Below are positions 11,982 through 23,900 of a DNA stretch of 64,000 nucleotides, piece by piece (position 1 is the first letter of the stretch; every line of letters begins with the position of its first letter). The translations under genes and the position numbers were made by a program. Under the pieces are notes generated by a model that worked only from the letters and a program-made list of their open reading frames with translations, was not told where the DNA came from and did no database searches. This stretch comes from Fistulifera solaris (Eukaryota; Bacillariophyta; Bacillariophyceae; Naviculales; Stauroneidaceae), in NCBI GenBank assembly GCA_030295235.1, contig AP026164.1, forward strand, positions 1,240,001 to 1,304,000, read 5' to 3'.

Positions 11982-13153
11982 TATGTGACAGCGCTTTTTA
12001 AAAAAGTACTAATTGACATACAATATGAAAGAGGTATCGCAGAATTATAGCTATCAGTTCATGAACGTCTTATTCGAGGTACCAGGTAGTGCATTGAGTT
12101 TAGGATTTGTAAATGATGTGATACTCTCTTGATTCTACCGCTGTGCCTTCGATCGCGTTAGTCGTATTGGTCAACGCGGGTGAAACCCAGTGTTCACAGT
12201 CGTTTTTTTCTTTTTTCATGGTGAGAGGCGATGTAGTTCTTTCTAAATGCGAATACATTGAAACTACCATCGAGCCCCATTTAGAACTTTGCGTCGTCGC
12301 ATGTGTGTAAAGTGAAACCAAGATGGACGAGGCGCGCTGCTCTAAACTGATTGCGCGATTGCTGTTTGTTGAAGTTTCGAACGATTTTTACTTAAAGATC
12401 CTGTTTTGCGCGTCTATGAAATGGTGTTTTGAAATATAATACGTAACGGACCGACGAAAAATAATGATGATATGATGTGTTCACCACCGTCTTGCAGAAA
12501 TCCAAAAATCTCCCACCTTTCTCCACCAAGTTCGCGATTTGGATTTGGAGGACTATTTACTTAGGATAGGTCATTCTAAGTATTCGTTGAAACTTTGTAA
12601 ATAAATGAGAAGGACTTCTCTTTAAATAAAGAAACGACGGTTATTATATTCGCAAGTGACCAATTCCGGACGATTTTCGAAAGCAAGGCTACAATGTATG
12701 CTATAGTGAAGCTACGACCTCCGGGACGGATAACCCACTATCGGGCACGCCACTTTTATATATTCTTAAGATACGTATAAGTAAGAAAAGGTGCGCATCC
12801 TCTCCTGCGTTTTCTGCTGCCAGCACAAGACTCCTAACAGTCTCTTTGGACCGTCACCATTCTTACTCCGAATAATTGACATCACCGAAAGCCTAAACAA
12901 TATAACGCTGATCGTACAAAGCGATTCTATTGAATGGACGTGCGTTGGAGAGCTTCTATTTACATTTGAAAAGAGGGACCGGTCGTATTCAAAACGAAAA
13001 GAAATAACACCCTTGGAGCGTTAAAAGCCTTCGGTGGGTTGCATTCTACATCCACGAACGAAATAGATTCTGGCTCTACGATCAACCCATCGTGTTGGGG
13101 TCTCATAAATCGGACGACAATTATCTTAATTAATTTAAGCCAGCGACCATACC
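11982..13153. other. Intergenic region, no gene seen
   Basis: Nearly 1.2 kb between two rightward genes. I find no ORF with protein-like composition, no tRNA- or rRNA-like fold and no long repeat. It is AT-rich, with poly-A/T tracts. The last few hundred bases are the likely promoter and leader of the next gene. Confidence 0.5.
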
Positions 13154-14806
13154 ATGCCATCGCATCCAGCCCATGCGCGCATCTTCCCGGAAGGGTATCC
13201 TCGATCTCGAGGGCCTTATTTTGCACGACCTCCTTCCTTTCAACATGAGCCTTCTCCTCAATCACCGCGCGCTGGACCGCCTCCAGAGTACGCACCTCCT
13301 CGATGGTATGATCATCAGCGTCCTCGTGAGCAGCAGTGGCAGCCTCCTGCATCCAGTATCCGCGGTCGGATAGCGCACCGCTTCAATGAAGCAGAAGCTG
13401 CCTATCACCATCCGTTAAGACGTCGACAGATGCAGCCTGTAACGGAGAGAGATGCCAATCAAGAGCCGTGGACAGTTCCAAAGCCCAAAAGCAGTGCGAG
13501 AAAAAGTAACACAATCTTGGTAGCGGGAAGAGGACGTCGTCCGACGAAGCATCTGACGAGAAAGCAAAAAAGGAGGGAGACTCTTTATCTTTGCTAGCGA
13601 AGGTTAGCTCGTCTATGGCTCCTCCCCACAAGCGCAAATCAACACAACAGGAGAAGCAGCAGCGTAATGAGGAAAGTGAGGGTGAAGATCCGGAGACGAA
13701 AGATGAGAGGACAAATTCTCCGACAAACGCAACGCCACGAATATCTCGACCCGGTAACGTTTCTCCCATTCAGCCTGGGAATGGATTATATGGAGGTCAT
13801 GTTATCACTCCGTACACTATGACACAGGCAGCTCCTGTTTCTGTGAATATCATGCCAAAGCCAATCACACCAACGGGCCATCCGGCCAACTATCCTCGCT
13901 TTCACGCTAGACCACCTCAACACTACCAAGGAACGCTTTACATGGAAGAGCGCGGTCCTCGCTATTACGGGCCGCCGCCACCACAGCCACGTGGAGTTTA
14001 CTCGAATGGCCCTCCCGCTATGCATCCTTTCTACCATCCTGGCTCGCACGGACCGCCTACATCGCAGCTTTCAAATTACTCAGCTGGGGAACAGTGGGTC
14101 AGTCCAAAGAATGACAGGGGTTACTATCCCCAGAATCCAGTTGTGGTTGAACGCAATTCATTCGATAGCGCAGAAAATCCGGTTACTAGCGCTCCGACTC
14201 AAGAGGGTGAAGGATACTGGCAACCTCCATTTCCCGCAGTGAGTCCGTATCATGGTCGTTTCGATGGTACTGGACCTTACCTTCCGCCTCGTTGGTCTCA
14301 CGAAGGACCGGCTCCATGGGGGTATCATGGTCCTCTCGGCCCTGCACACCCGCACTTGGGAGAGCATACCCTGGAGGCCGACCGTGCTACTGTGTCTCTA
14401 AGTTTCGCTCCGTACACTTACGTCCAACAACCCCGTCTGGAATCGAAGACTCTTCTTCGCAAGAAGTTTTCCTGGAAAAATTATCCAGAGGTACGTCAAC
14501 GTTTCGTCAAATTTTGTGAATTCTGTCAATGTAACTCAAAAGTCATCGTTGTTTCCTCTACAGCTGGAACGCTTCTTGATTGAAAACAGAGAAGAATATT
14601 TAGAACACTCGTCCCGTAACTACACCGTGGCTCAAAAACAATACAACAACATGTTGACAGAGCGACTGTTGGAAGTTGCCGAAAAAGCTGGCTATGCCTT
14701 CGACCAGGATGAGTTCAATTTTGTCTCCATTCGTGACCGAATTCGCTGCTACTACAAGTCGTATGTACAAACAGTTCGAAAACGCGGTCTTCCCTCATCC
14801 TGGTAA
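13154..14806 (+). CDS. Uncharacterised diatom protein, disordered with helical C-domain
   Basis: I do not recognise a named family. Exon 13154-14490 joins exon 14564-14806 across a 73-nt intron (GTACGT donor, phase 0). The first about 430 residues are low-complexity, rich in Pro, Gly, Tyr, His, Arg and Gln, with segments such as YYGPPPPQPRGVYSNGPP, typical of disordered nuclear or RNA-associated proteins. The last about 95 residues form a compact helical domain: FSWKNYPELERFLIENREEY, then NYTVAQKQYNNMLTERLLE and RDRIRCYYKSYVQTVRKRG. I believe similar domains recur in other diatom proteins, but that is memory, not a search. One base appears to be missing near 13519-13520. An extra C at 14792-14794 may hide a longer acidic tail reaching 14912. 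Repaired length is about 526 residues. The domain's basic residues would suit nucleic-acid binding; that is inference only. Confidence 0.7.
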
Positions 14807-15040
14807 TGCAAGAGATAGCAAGAAAGCAAAGACTTCTTTGGATAATGGGGGAGAGAACGGAGATGAGGGAGATAGCGATGACCCCATTGAGAATAACATG
14901 GAGAAAGGTTGAATCGTAATTTGTCAAGGGAACGTGCAAACCGAACCGAATCGAATCATGTAATTGTAATTTCTACTTGTCGGAATTCTTTCTATGAACT
15001 AACAATCTGAATGTTTTGGTTGATGTTGACAATCAATCAA

Positions 15041-15730
15041 TCAGTCAGCGGACAACTGCATCACGGCGTTCCGAAGTCGTTTCCAGGCATCGCCTCTATC
15101 GTAGCTCCCATCGAGCACAAACTTTGGATCCACTTCCAAAGACATCCAAGCGTCACCATCTTCCCGTTTCATCCCCAACAAACCTTCTAATTCCACTTCC
15201 GTAAATTCGCAGTAGTTAAAAAATACTTTGCAGCTGTTTTCTTTGACCTTTTCTGTTGTTCGAGCAGCGTCCCAACCTCCTTGGTATACACCCGAATTGC
15301 CTATTTCCTCCACTTCCCAATCGGCATGGTCGTGTAATAGAATGATTCCTTCACCCCCGCGATCACCTCCTCGAAAAATTCGGTTCTCGCATAGAGCGGG
15401 TGGGGCGTTGGGCATGGATTCTCCCACGGAAAAAGCCGTAGGGTGGTCGAGGATGAGACCACGGATTAAATAATCGCTCCCGTCTTCGGCTTCTCCCATG
15501 GTATAGATATAGATAGCAGCTTGTCGGTAAAAGTGATGAAACTCTTCAGCGGGTGAAATCAAGACAACACCATTGCGCACAATCGCCTCGGATCCTTTTC
15601 CCAGGAACGAGCGAACAAAAGGGACAGAATGAAGCTGTGAGGAAATGCGGCGTCTCATCAAACCAGGTGAAAATCCATTAATAGCGTGAATCAGAACAGC
15701 GGAAATGAAAAATAAAGGAAAGGACTTCAT
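15041..15730 (-). CDS. AlgH / UPF0301 (DUF179) family protein, plastid-targeted
   Basis: The family is widespread in bacteria and plastid-bearing eukaryotes but has no settled biochemical role. The start at 15730 gives a clear signal peptide (MKSFPLFFISAVLIHAING|F) ending in an aromatic-residue site, so complex-plastid targeting is likely; the open frame extends to 15940 but that part is not signal-like. DUF179 landmarks are LIRGLILDHPTAFSVGE, FRGGDRGGEGIILLHDH, VYQGGWDAA and the C-terminal DAWKRLRNAVMQ. Length is 229 residues, of which roughly 190 form the family domain. No intron is seen. Its convergent neighbour (13154-14806) ends about 230 bp away. Confidence 0.82.
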   Translation of the reverse strand: MKSFPLFFISAVLIHAINGFSPGLMRRRISSQLHSVPFVRSFLGKGSEAIVRNGVVLISPAEEFHHFYRQAAIYIYTMGEAEDGSDYLIRGLILDHPTAFSVGESMPNAPPALCENRIFRGGDRGGEGIILLHDHADWEVEEIGNSGVYQGGWDAARTTEKVKENSCKVFFNYCEFTEVELEGLLGMKREDGDAWMSLEVDPKFVLDGSYDRGDAWKRLRNAVMQLSAD

Positions 15731-15843
15731 GACATGGACTGGAACAACAATAATGCTTCCTTGGAACGACAGTTGCCAGAAGAAGAATCGTTTCGTTTGC
15801 GTTGGTGTTAGTGTGGCCGCGTTTCGTTTTTCCGTATTTTGAT

Positions 15844-16168
15844 CATGACTGAAATTTGTACTTGTAGTCGTGGTGCTAAAAACAACATGCAGTCGTGGCG
15901 GAAAAAACACCATAGAAAATACGCAGACAACGTTTCGCAAGGCTTTTCGACCTACAAATATTAAGGCGGGTAGTACAAACGCTGCTAAAGTCTATTTCAC
16001 TGCAATAACGACAAATGGTTTCAAAACAAAAAAAATCTGCTAAACAAACGTACTTGTACCTGGTATTGTAGGCAGCATGGTCGCTCCAAAGCATATGTAG
16101 TCATGACTGAAGTGCAGTCGTGGCGAAAACCAGACAACACTATTGTCTATAGTAAATACGCAGACAAC
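15844..16168. repeat. Imperfect direct repeat, two copies about 230 bp apart
   Basis: Copy A (about 15844-15935) and copy B (about 16100-16172) share three blocks in the same order and orientation: TCATGACTGAA, TGCAGTCGTGGCG (15888-15900 and 16113-16125) and AAATACGCAGACAAC (15917-15931 and 16154-16168). Spacing between blocks differs, so this is an old duplication with indels. Function is unknown. Confidence 0.65.
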
Positions 16169-16267
16169 ATTTCCCAGACTAAAATAGACTACTTGCTTGG
16201 ATAAATGACAACAAAGAAGTTTGATTTTGTTGTAATCTACATTACAAACAACAAGAGCAGAGAGGCG

Positions 16268-16314
16268 GATCGAGGGTTTCGATCAGCCCGAGAAGGGGCC
16301 CAGATTTTCTGGGC
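16268..16314. other. Two adjacent stem-loops
   Basis: The first is GATCGA / TCGATC with a 5-base loop (16268-16284). The second is GCCCAGA / TCTGGGC with a 3-base loop (16298-16314). Both arms pair perfectly. They sit about 175 bp upstream of the next start codon. They could be leader structure, protein sites or chance. Confidence 0.35.
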
Positions 16315-16487
16315 TGCTGAAAACCCCAAACACGCGGATTTTCTGATTACGTGAATACACCATAATATATCATCACATCGGCGTTATCATTCGGATTGTT
16401 GTGTCCATTATTTTTTTTTTGTGATGCCAGCCGGTGCCAAAAAAAGCTAGAGACCATTCTATCGTATTGACCAACTGAATACAAACC

Positions 16488-17456
16488 ATGACTTTGAGTG
16501 AAATATCCGGAGTTTGGCAACGTCAATGGGAGGAAGATCCTCTCGGAGATGCGGAGAATGCTGATCGAACGACCCTCGTTCTATGGATCCAAACTCCATC
16601 TGGAATTTACGTCGATCTTCGATTGCCCCAGCGTTCCTTGGATCTGCCCAAGATGGCAGTGGACCCCTCGGCAATTGTCGGAAAAGGTGTGTCATGCTCG
16701 AATGAAGATTTAATGGAGGTTCTTTCTTGTCAAAAGTCGTTTGCGGGCATTCTGAATTACGAACATACGAATCCTGATTCATGTGCGACGATCCAATCCG
16801 ATAACGTTCTGGCCAATCTCAATCACGATGGTCCCATTCCTCTCAGTACATGTGCATGGCATCGAATGATTGACTATCAGCCTCCCACGGGTAATCCTGA
16901 CATTGGGGTGTGTTGTGCGAGCGGGCCGATGGGAGCGGATGGTTCCATTGATATCCGAGAAACCGGGTACGATGCTAGTTATGCGGAAGGATGGCATCGT
17001 TTACCCGGAACCTCCAACGGTCCTTTCATGGCTCTGGAATTGATTTCCGAAGAACGAAAAGGATACTGGGTGCGGGCGGGAAATCACTTTGCTTATGCTG
17101 TAGGACGGCCCAAAAACAATCGACTCGCTGAATACAATGTATCGGCTTTGAAGGACTTATCGGAAACGAGCGCCATAAGTATCACTGAAAAAGCAGCAAT
17201 CATAGGCAGTTACGTTTGTGTCGCTGGTAGCATTCATGAGGAAAGTGGCACTTGGATCATTCATCATAGCACACATCCTGAGCTCATTGACTGTGAACTT
17301 GCTGGATCAAGGGAATCGCAGACGGCCTGCTCTTTCCTGGAATGGAATACCGATGAGCTTCTCGAGGAGTCGTTGCATGGAGGCAATGGTTCCAGGTTGT
17401 GGAAAATCGTACAATTGGATGGTTGTGAAGCCCCCGTCAAATTCCGTGGTCGATAA
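16488..17456 (+). CDS. Conserved protein of unknown function
   Basis: Single-exon protein of 322 residues with no signal peptide, transmembrane segment or targeting leader, hence probably cytosolic. I do not recognise a named domain. It opens with SEISGVWQRQWEEDPLGD and then LVLWIQTPSGIYVDLRLPQ. This W-x-R, WxQTxSxxYxDLR layout is one I associate with uncharacterised bacterial and algal beta-rich (lipocalin-like) proteins. Tryptophan and glycine are spread evenly, which suits a compact beta fold. No catalytic motif is evident. The start lies in a good context (ACCATGA). The frame is intact throughout, unlike many neighbours. Confidence 0.75.
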   Translation: MTLSEISGVWQRQWEEDPLGDAENADRTTLVLWIQTPSGIYVDLRLPQRSLDLPKMAVDPSAIVGKGVSCSNEDLMEVLSCQKSFAGILNYEHTNPDSCATIQSDNVLANLNHDGPIPLSTCAWHRMIDYQPPTGNPDIGVCCASGPMGADGSIDIRETGYDASYAEGWHRLPGTSNGPFMALELISEERKGYWVRAGNHFAYAVGRPKNNRLAEYNVSALKDLSETSAISITEKAAIIGSYVCVAGSIHEESGTWIIHHSTHPELIDCELAGSRESQTACSFLEWNTDELLEESLHGGNGSRLWKIVQLDGCEAPVKFRGR

Positions 17457-17926
17457 TACACACGCCCTACAAAACGACCAAATGGGGGAGAAAATATTGA
17501 TGTAGTATCGTACTTTTATGGTATTTCTAGTACGTCTTTCTAAGCATTCATGTCTTTTGAGGTACAATTGTGATGGAGCTTCGCCCTTTCCGACTTCGAT
17601 ATACCTAGCTCCTACGTTTATTGCTCAGTGCCTAGCTCGTTGGGGATTTATTTGCCCGTCGAGGTCTTGGCGGGCCGTGCTAAATAATGTCCTGGATGCC
17701 GGTACGAATCTTCACGCAGTACAAAACTTACAGTAACAGCAACAGTAGACGAAAATTTCCCCGCACCCTCACCCCAATCACAGCTGCGTGCATTTGCTCT
17801 ATATGCAGGGGTATTGCCGCGATAACGCTCAAGTCCATTCTACTGGAAAACATCTCTTGATCTTCAATTTCCTTCAGGTATCGAAGATCAGAGATAACAA
17901 CATTTTCTTAATTACCCGAAATCAAA
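17457..17926. other. Intergenic region, no gene seen
   Basis: A 470-bp region between two rightward genes, carrying the 3' end of one and the promoter of the HECT ligase. No protein-like ORF, RNA gene or repeat was found. Confidence 0.5.
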
Positions 17927-20900
17927 ATGAAAGCAGAAACGACGACAAGCGCTACCTCGCCGGCGACCTCTTCTTCCGGACGTGACCGCGCGATAGAAAT
18001 TCTGTTGGATGAAGACCCATTGGGTAGTTACTACAGAGCCGTTACTGCTATGGTAAGTTCCTTGTAATTTTTTTATCGAATTCGACCTCTTTCTAAGCTT
18101 TAAATCTGGAAATACAGGAGGAGACGATTCCGAACGCTCGTGCGTGTCGACCTAACTTGATCACCAAGGCGGCCCTCGTGGACGAGGCGTTCTCGTTGTC
18201 CAAATATGCGATTGATACGTTGCAAAAGTACGACGAGGCGTACCCTGCTCCGGAACTAACTCCTCTGAACTCCGTCGATGCACTTTCTCGTGAACGGATT
18301 CTCAGTCACTTCCATCGGACCGTGCCCACGCCGCCTGACATGGGTGACACGGAGAAAAGCTCATCGACAACTTCCTTGTCGCCTTCCACCGCTGCGCTTG
18401 TTGCCGCGCTGCGAAAGATTTATGATGATCCGAAAGAGGAAGTAAACAGTGGCGTTTTGGCAACGGAAGAACGAACGTTTGAACTGCGCCGTTTGTTGAA
18501 AGATGTCACGAGTCACCCTGTCATGATTGCGTCAAGTGCCTCCACTCATAAGCAACAGATGGAACATATGATTGCGCTTCTTTGTAAGAAGACCCCTTTC
18601 TATTCCTACGACGACAAAGAACCCGTAGAAGACGAATATTTACAAGGTTTGCTGTTAGCAATTCTGTCGCTGCTGATTTCACCACAAGAAGAACAAGCTA
18701 GTACAAAAACGCGCACACCTTCGGAACAGAAAACAATGTTACAGGTTGCTTCTTTACTCCCTCTTTTACCTGTTTCCAAAAGATGAGGACCAATACGGGA
18801 TGGAACCGGAAGTTCTCGAGTATTTTGGCAAGGCTGCCGCTGTGGCAGTAGAGCGGCTTGAAATTAAGAACGCCCGAATTCTGCAACGCCTGCAGAGTAG
18901 CCATTCTGACTCCGTAGATGAATTAGAAGATGATGAACAGGAAGTGGTGGCCGACACCGAAGTCGACGTCGAGGAAAATGATAATTCACGAAGTAGTGGT
19001 TCGAATGAGGCGTTACAGGAAGCCTTCGAGCAATTTGTGTCTACCATAGCGCACGATACCACTGGTTCAATTGATTACCCTCTGGAAAGTTTAGAACATC
19101 TTGTAGCTTCTGTCGTGCGATCGGAGAAGGCAGAAATCTCTGCAGGGAATCAAGGGACTGACAGTCTTTTTGTTGAAAATCCTGTGGATTATCCGGGCTT
19201 ACATGAGCGGACCGAACAATATTCCTCGTCATCTTCTAACTCTTCAGATTCTGATGAGGATTCTTCCGAAGTCTCGACAGATGGTGAAGAAGACTTGGAA
19301 AATGAAATCGCTGCTGGCGGTGCTAGTGAACATGACGAACAGGCTTCATCTTTGATACTAAGCCATGGATTCGGAATCAGTAGGAACACGTCGCAACGCA
19401 CATTGATTGACATGGAATCGCCAGAAATCGTTTTGGATGTGGAGGAAACCGATGGAACCGTATTAAATGTACGTGTAGTAGAGACATCTGCTTCAAATGT
19501 CGGTGAGGAGCGCGAAGTCTTTTCACATGATTCGTCGACTATGAAGAACGCTTCTGAAGAAGATGAAACGGATCTCCCACCGTTGCCAACGCTTCCTTCT
19601 CAGATGCCTTCATGGCTCTTCGACGGCAATGATTCAGAAAACGCTTTTGACCCCTCTGCATCTACGTTTGGGACGATTCCCGACACTCAAGTCCTTATTC
19701 ACGTACTTCGGCACACCACGCTGTTAATGACACGCCGACGCGCCGATTATCGAGAAGAGAAGGATTCGTGGGGCTGTTTGACGGTTCCAGATGGTGTTGG
19801 GTCACAATTGTTCCCTCCGTCTCTGTCGACTGAACGAACCTTTTCAAAAAGTAAGGACGATTTCATCCTTCATATCCTTGTCACGTCAGTTTTGTACATT
19901 GATAGGAAACGCAATGAATCTATAAAATACCTTCAGAAATCGATCGAGAGAGAAAACAGTCTTGTGGAATCTTCTTCCATGACGTCGGAATTAAATAGCA
20001 CTTTACATGAAGATGCTGCCCCGCTTTCCTCGGGGGAAGAAGATGATCCCGCAGTGGCTCTGGCCATGAATTATGTCGAGGATGATGTCCCATTATCGTC
20101 TGAATCTCTGGAAAATAAGGGATTACGACGAAAAGCTGCTGCTGCTGCGTATGATTCGGCCGCACTTTTGATTTCACGAAAAAAAGAGACAAGAGAATGG
20201 AAAGAGCATGCTTACCTGTATTCTCGGTGTCTAGTCTATTCCCTTCGTCTTCTACGTCTTTTCCTTCAATCAGCACTCCGAGTGTATTCAGGTGAAGATA
20301 ACGACAATTCTGAGGATTTACAAGCTAGAAACTTGAGCAGTGTCGACCTGAAGTCACGACTTCCGAAATCCCTTGCTTCGAAACTTTGTTCGACCCTGAC
20401 GGGTATCATGTCGTGTCAAAGTCACGTTGCTTTTCGTTCGGCACTTGGAAAAGGTACCGAGGCCACTCTTTTTTCTCTGTATACTGAGTCAGTTAGCACA
20501 TGGGGTGATTGTATCCCTCTTCTTTATCCGTCTTTTTCTGCTGTTTATGACTTATTGAAGAATCTAATTCACTCTGTTCGAAAGGACAGTGCATCTGAAA
20601 GTTTTGACAACTTGTGTTTAAATCCCGTGAGTTTTTGTTCTATTCAAGGGGTTCCATCTCATAAAGCTGAAGTGGATGTTCATCGGCTTGAAATTCTGTC
20701 GCGGAGGCTGAGAGTTCAGGACATGTTGGATCTGCTTGTACTTCGACCAGTTCCTTTTGTCAACCAGGCGGAAGAGTCTATGATTGAACGGCTCTCCCGT
20801 AAAGTATCCTTCGATCCACCTCCTGGCAGTTCCATCGTAGCTTTGTTGAGGTCATCTTTAGAAAATCTACTGGGAGCCGCAAGCGAGGTCCAAGAGCTCT

Positions 20901-23900
20901 ACCTTGCTCTGTGCCACCGTTTTCACGCCGGGATACTGCTTATGGACGGCCTCCATATATCAACCAAGATAGACGCAGATGATGCAAGCACGCAATTGAA
21001 TAAATACAAAACCTCTTTTAACGGCGATCACTTGCGTGTCAGCAGCAATCCTTCATCACTTCTCGAATTTGACCCCACCAAATGCGCTGATTCCATTGCA
21101 ATCCTTCCTAATTCCGTGTCCGGAGGTAACAGGTCATCTGTACTTCAAAGAGCGTCGAAAGTATGGGGAACAGTGATTTCGACTCGTCACTTTGGTCCAA
21201 AGACTGGAATTCATCGATGGGCAGTTCGACTCGACAAATGTGAACGAGGTCATGTTTTTCTGGGTGTGGCGACGTCCCAATGTACTACGAAAACATACGT
21301 TGGTGGCGACAAACACGGTTGGGGCATGATCGGGACTCAGGCTCTTTGGCATGACCGACGAAAAGTAAGTAAAGCCTGTGACATAATCTAGTAGTAAACA
21401 CACTCTATTCTCTATTCTCACCTGTTTTCGATCAGGTACGCGGTGATTACGGTTCGACGCTACGATCAGGTGCTATCATCATCGTCACCCTCGATACAGA
21501 CGCCGGGACACTTAGCTTCGGTTTGTGGAAAGACGGTAGCTCTGTTTCTTCCCATCAAGGGGACTCATCCCAGACTGCTTGGTCTGGGAAAAGTGAATTG
21601 AGTTTTGCTGGACATTTGGAGGATTGGGGAATTGCATTTGAGGGGTTACCCTCGATTCTCGGCTTTTCCCTGCCATCGGCTTGTACCAGCGTGATGATCG
21701 GGTCTCACTTCTTAGTGTTATGGAATCCTCAGATAGCGCATCTGGATTTGGCAATCTTTCCCAAAACACAGTGGGCGAGCAATTGTACCCAATTACAGTT
21801 TTGTCTTCACCAGACAGTGATCTAGCAATCCGAGTGAGAAAGTTCAATGAGCAACTATGCTTTGACGGAGTCCGATATGCAACCGAAACATTGCACTTTA
21901 CTTCAGAGAGATTGAACAAGCGGCGTGATCATGTCCTTTTTGCTAGCGTTCTTCCTAGCCTTGCTTCTTCGCTTTGTCTTATCCCCCCTTTGATTCCCAT
22001 CCTTTCCGCAAGATCGGCAATCTTACTCATTCCTCACATTCGGCGATGTCTGGACATGTACTCATTGACGCATCCAGAAAACTATGGTGATATTAAGGAT
22101 ATTGTCGACCCTGTTTCCGAGGGGAAATGGCTAATAAGGAACACTTATGGTGTCCCGGGAAAACATGATATCGTCGAAGAATACTGTGTTGATATTGTTC
22201 ATGAGTCGTCGGGTCTTGAGACAGTCGAATTTACCGGAAGTGGACGAGGCACTGCCGGGGAGAGGAAGAACGGAAGAATTGTCATAACTGGAACTGTAAA
22301 CGGAGCCGCTCTTTGGTTTGTCGAAGAGTGTTTCAATGATAGCGAAGATATCTCCGTCGCCAGCACGTCATCGTCCATTGTGCACGCAAGGATGGGCCTG
22401 AGTGGTGACAAGTTCGAGGGTGCATATAACGATATAAAAAATGGAAGATATGGTCGTGTTGCTGGGATACTGGTCGAACCTCTACCAAAAATTCATAGCG
22501 ACGGTGAAAGGCTTCGAAGACGCTTCTACGCAAGCCAAGTAATGCTTGCAATGGCGCAGTGTCATCTGTTAGGGTTTCTTTGTGAGTCTTTTGATCTACA
22601 ACGTGTGGAGATGTGGCGTCCCCAGTTGTGCCACGTGGTTCCGGAAAGTCGAATAGCCTCTCTGAGTCGAGTTATGGATTTGCCACTATTTTCGTCCTGT
22701 GCGCTTAAAAGTGGTCACTCTTCTCATGGCAAGGTTATCGAATTTCTTCGGTTCGCCTTTCTAACGGAGCTGCCGGATAATGATCTTTGTGGCATAAAAA
22801 CAGGAACCTTAATCGATCCATTACCTGCAATGTTTCATGTTGATGATGATCAGAAATCAGCCTCAACGGTAGACTTTGATAAAATGATTGCCGAATCAGA
22901 TACAAAACTCGTCCATCTTTGTGGGGGTCAGGGGTCTCTGCGATTTCTTTGTCCTGAGCTTTATTTGAAGGTCAGAAGAAGGCTTTTGAGTGTTTTTCTT
23001 CATCACAGTGGTCAACTCGTTCAACATCACACCTCATATGGTGAACATGATCTAGAAGGAGAGCTTGAGTTGCAGTCTATTTGGCGAGCCACTCTAAGGA
23101 TTATCGAGGATGGGTTGCGAAGAGCTCTTTCGCAAGGTGACTGCCACATTTCTCGCCAAAGGGTCGCAGAAACAACCTGTGAGCGTTATTTGAAAATAAT
23201 AGACTTTCTCCTTCTTCTTCATGTGCGCAAGCCGCAAACAATTGAGGCTATTTCTTTGTCAGTTTCTGCCGTTTTTGAGGTGATAATGGCTGATGACGAT
23301 CTTGACTTCGTAAGGGAGAGTATGAGTCTTGCAACTGGGCGAGCAATTCTGAGGCTACTCGCCATGCAAGAAATTTCTAATCTCCTTGATAAATCCCCAA
23401 GGGACAAAACTATTTTGCGAGAAGTAATATTCCTTGCATTCCCCAGCTTTTTTGGGAAGAGGTCGATCTATTGCTTTCGACCTGTTGAGTCTTACAAAGG
23501 AACCTTTCGAATGTGCCTCAAAATTGGATGGATTCTTTTCATCGGGACTTTCTGGTGCGAGTTTACAAGGAAAGACACGATTAAAGGCAGTTGCACTGTG
23601 CATGTATAAGGAACTCGGTACGATCATGGAAGATCTTGTAGATCGGCTTGCATCGGGGGTGGTGCCAGCGTCCGATAGAGATGTAGCCTCTACTTTGCTA
23701 TCCATTCTTCCTGTCTTTGGCTGTCAATTTGAGGTCGACGAAATAGATGATTTTTTGTCTGTCAGCAAAATCATGCAATTGCTTCCAAGAATTCTGCACG
23801 CGTATCGGAAAACTCTTCTCGCATTCGTAGCAGAGCAATCGGTTTCGGAAGGGCTTGTTGGAATTTGCAAAAGAGACTTGTGTATCGCAGTGCTGCGCTG

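Larger units (their letters stand above)
15731..16487. other. Divergent intergenic region with local repeats and hairpins
   Basis: This 757-bp region holds the promoters of the AlgH-family gene (left) and the unknown protein at 16488 (right). It contains two diverged copies of a segment of roughly 100 bp and two adjacent stem-loops, listed separately. A T9-type tract lies near 16410-16420. No ORF is supported. Confidence 0.5.
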
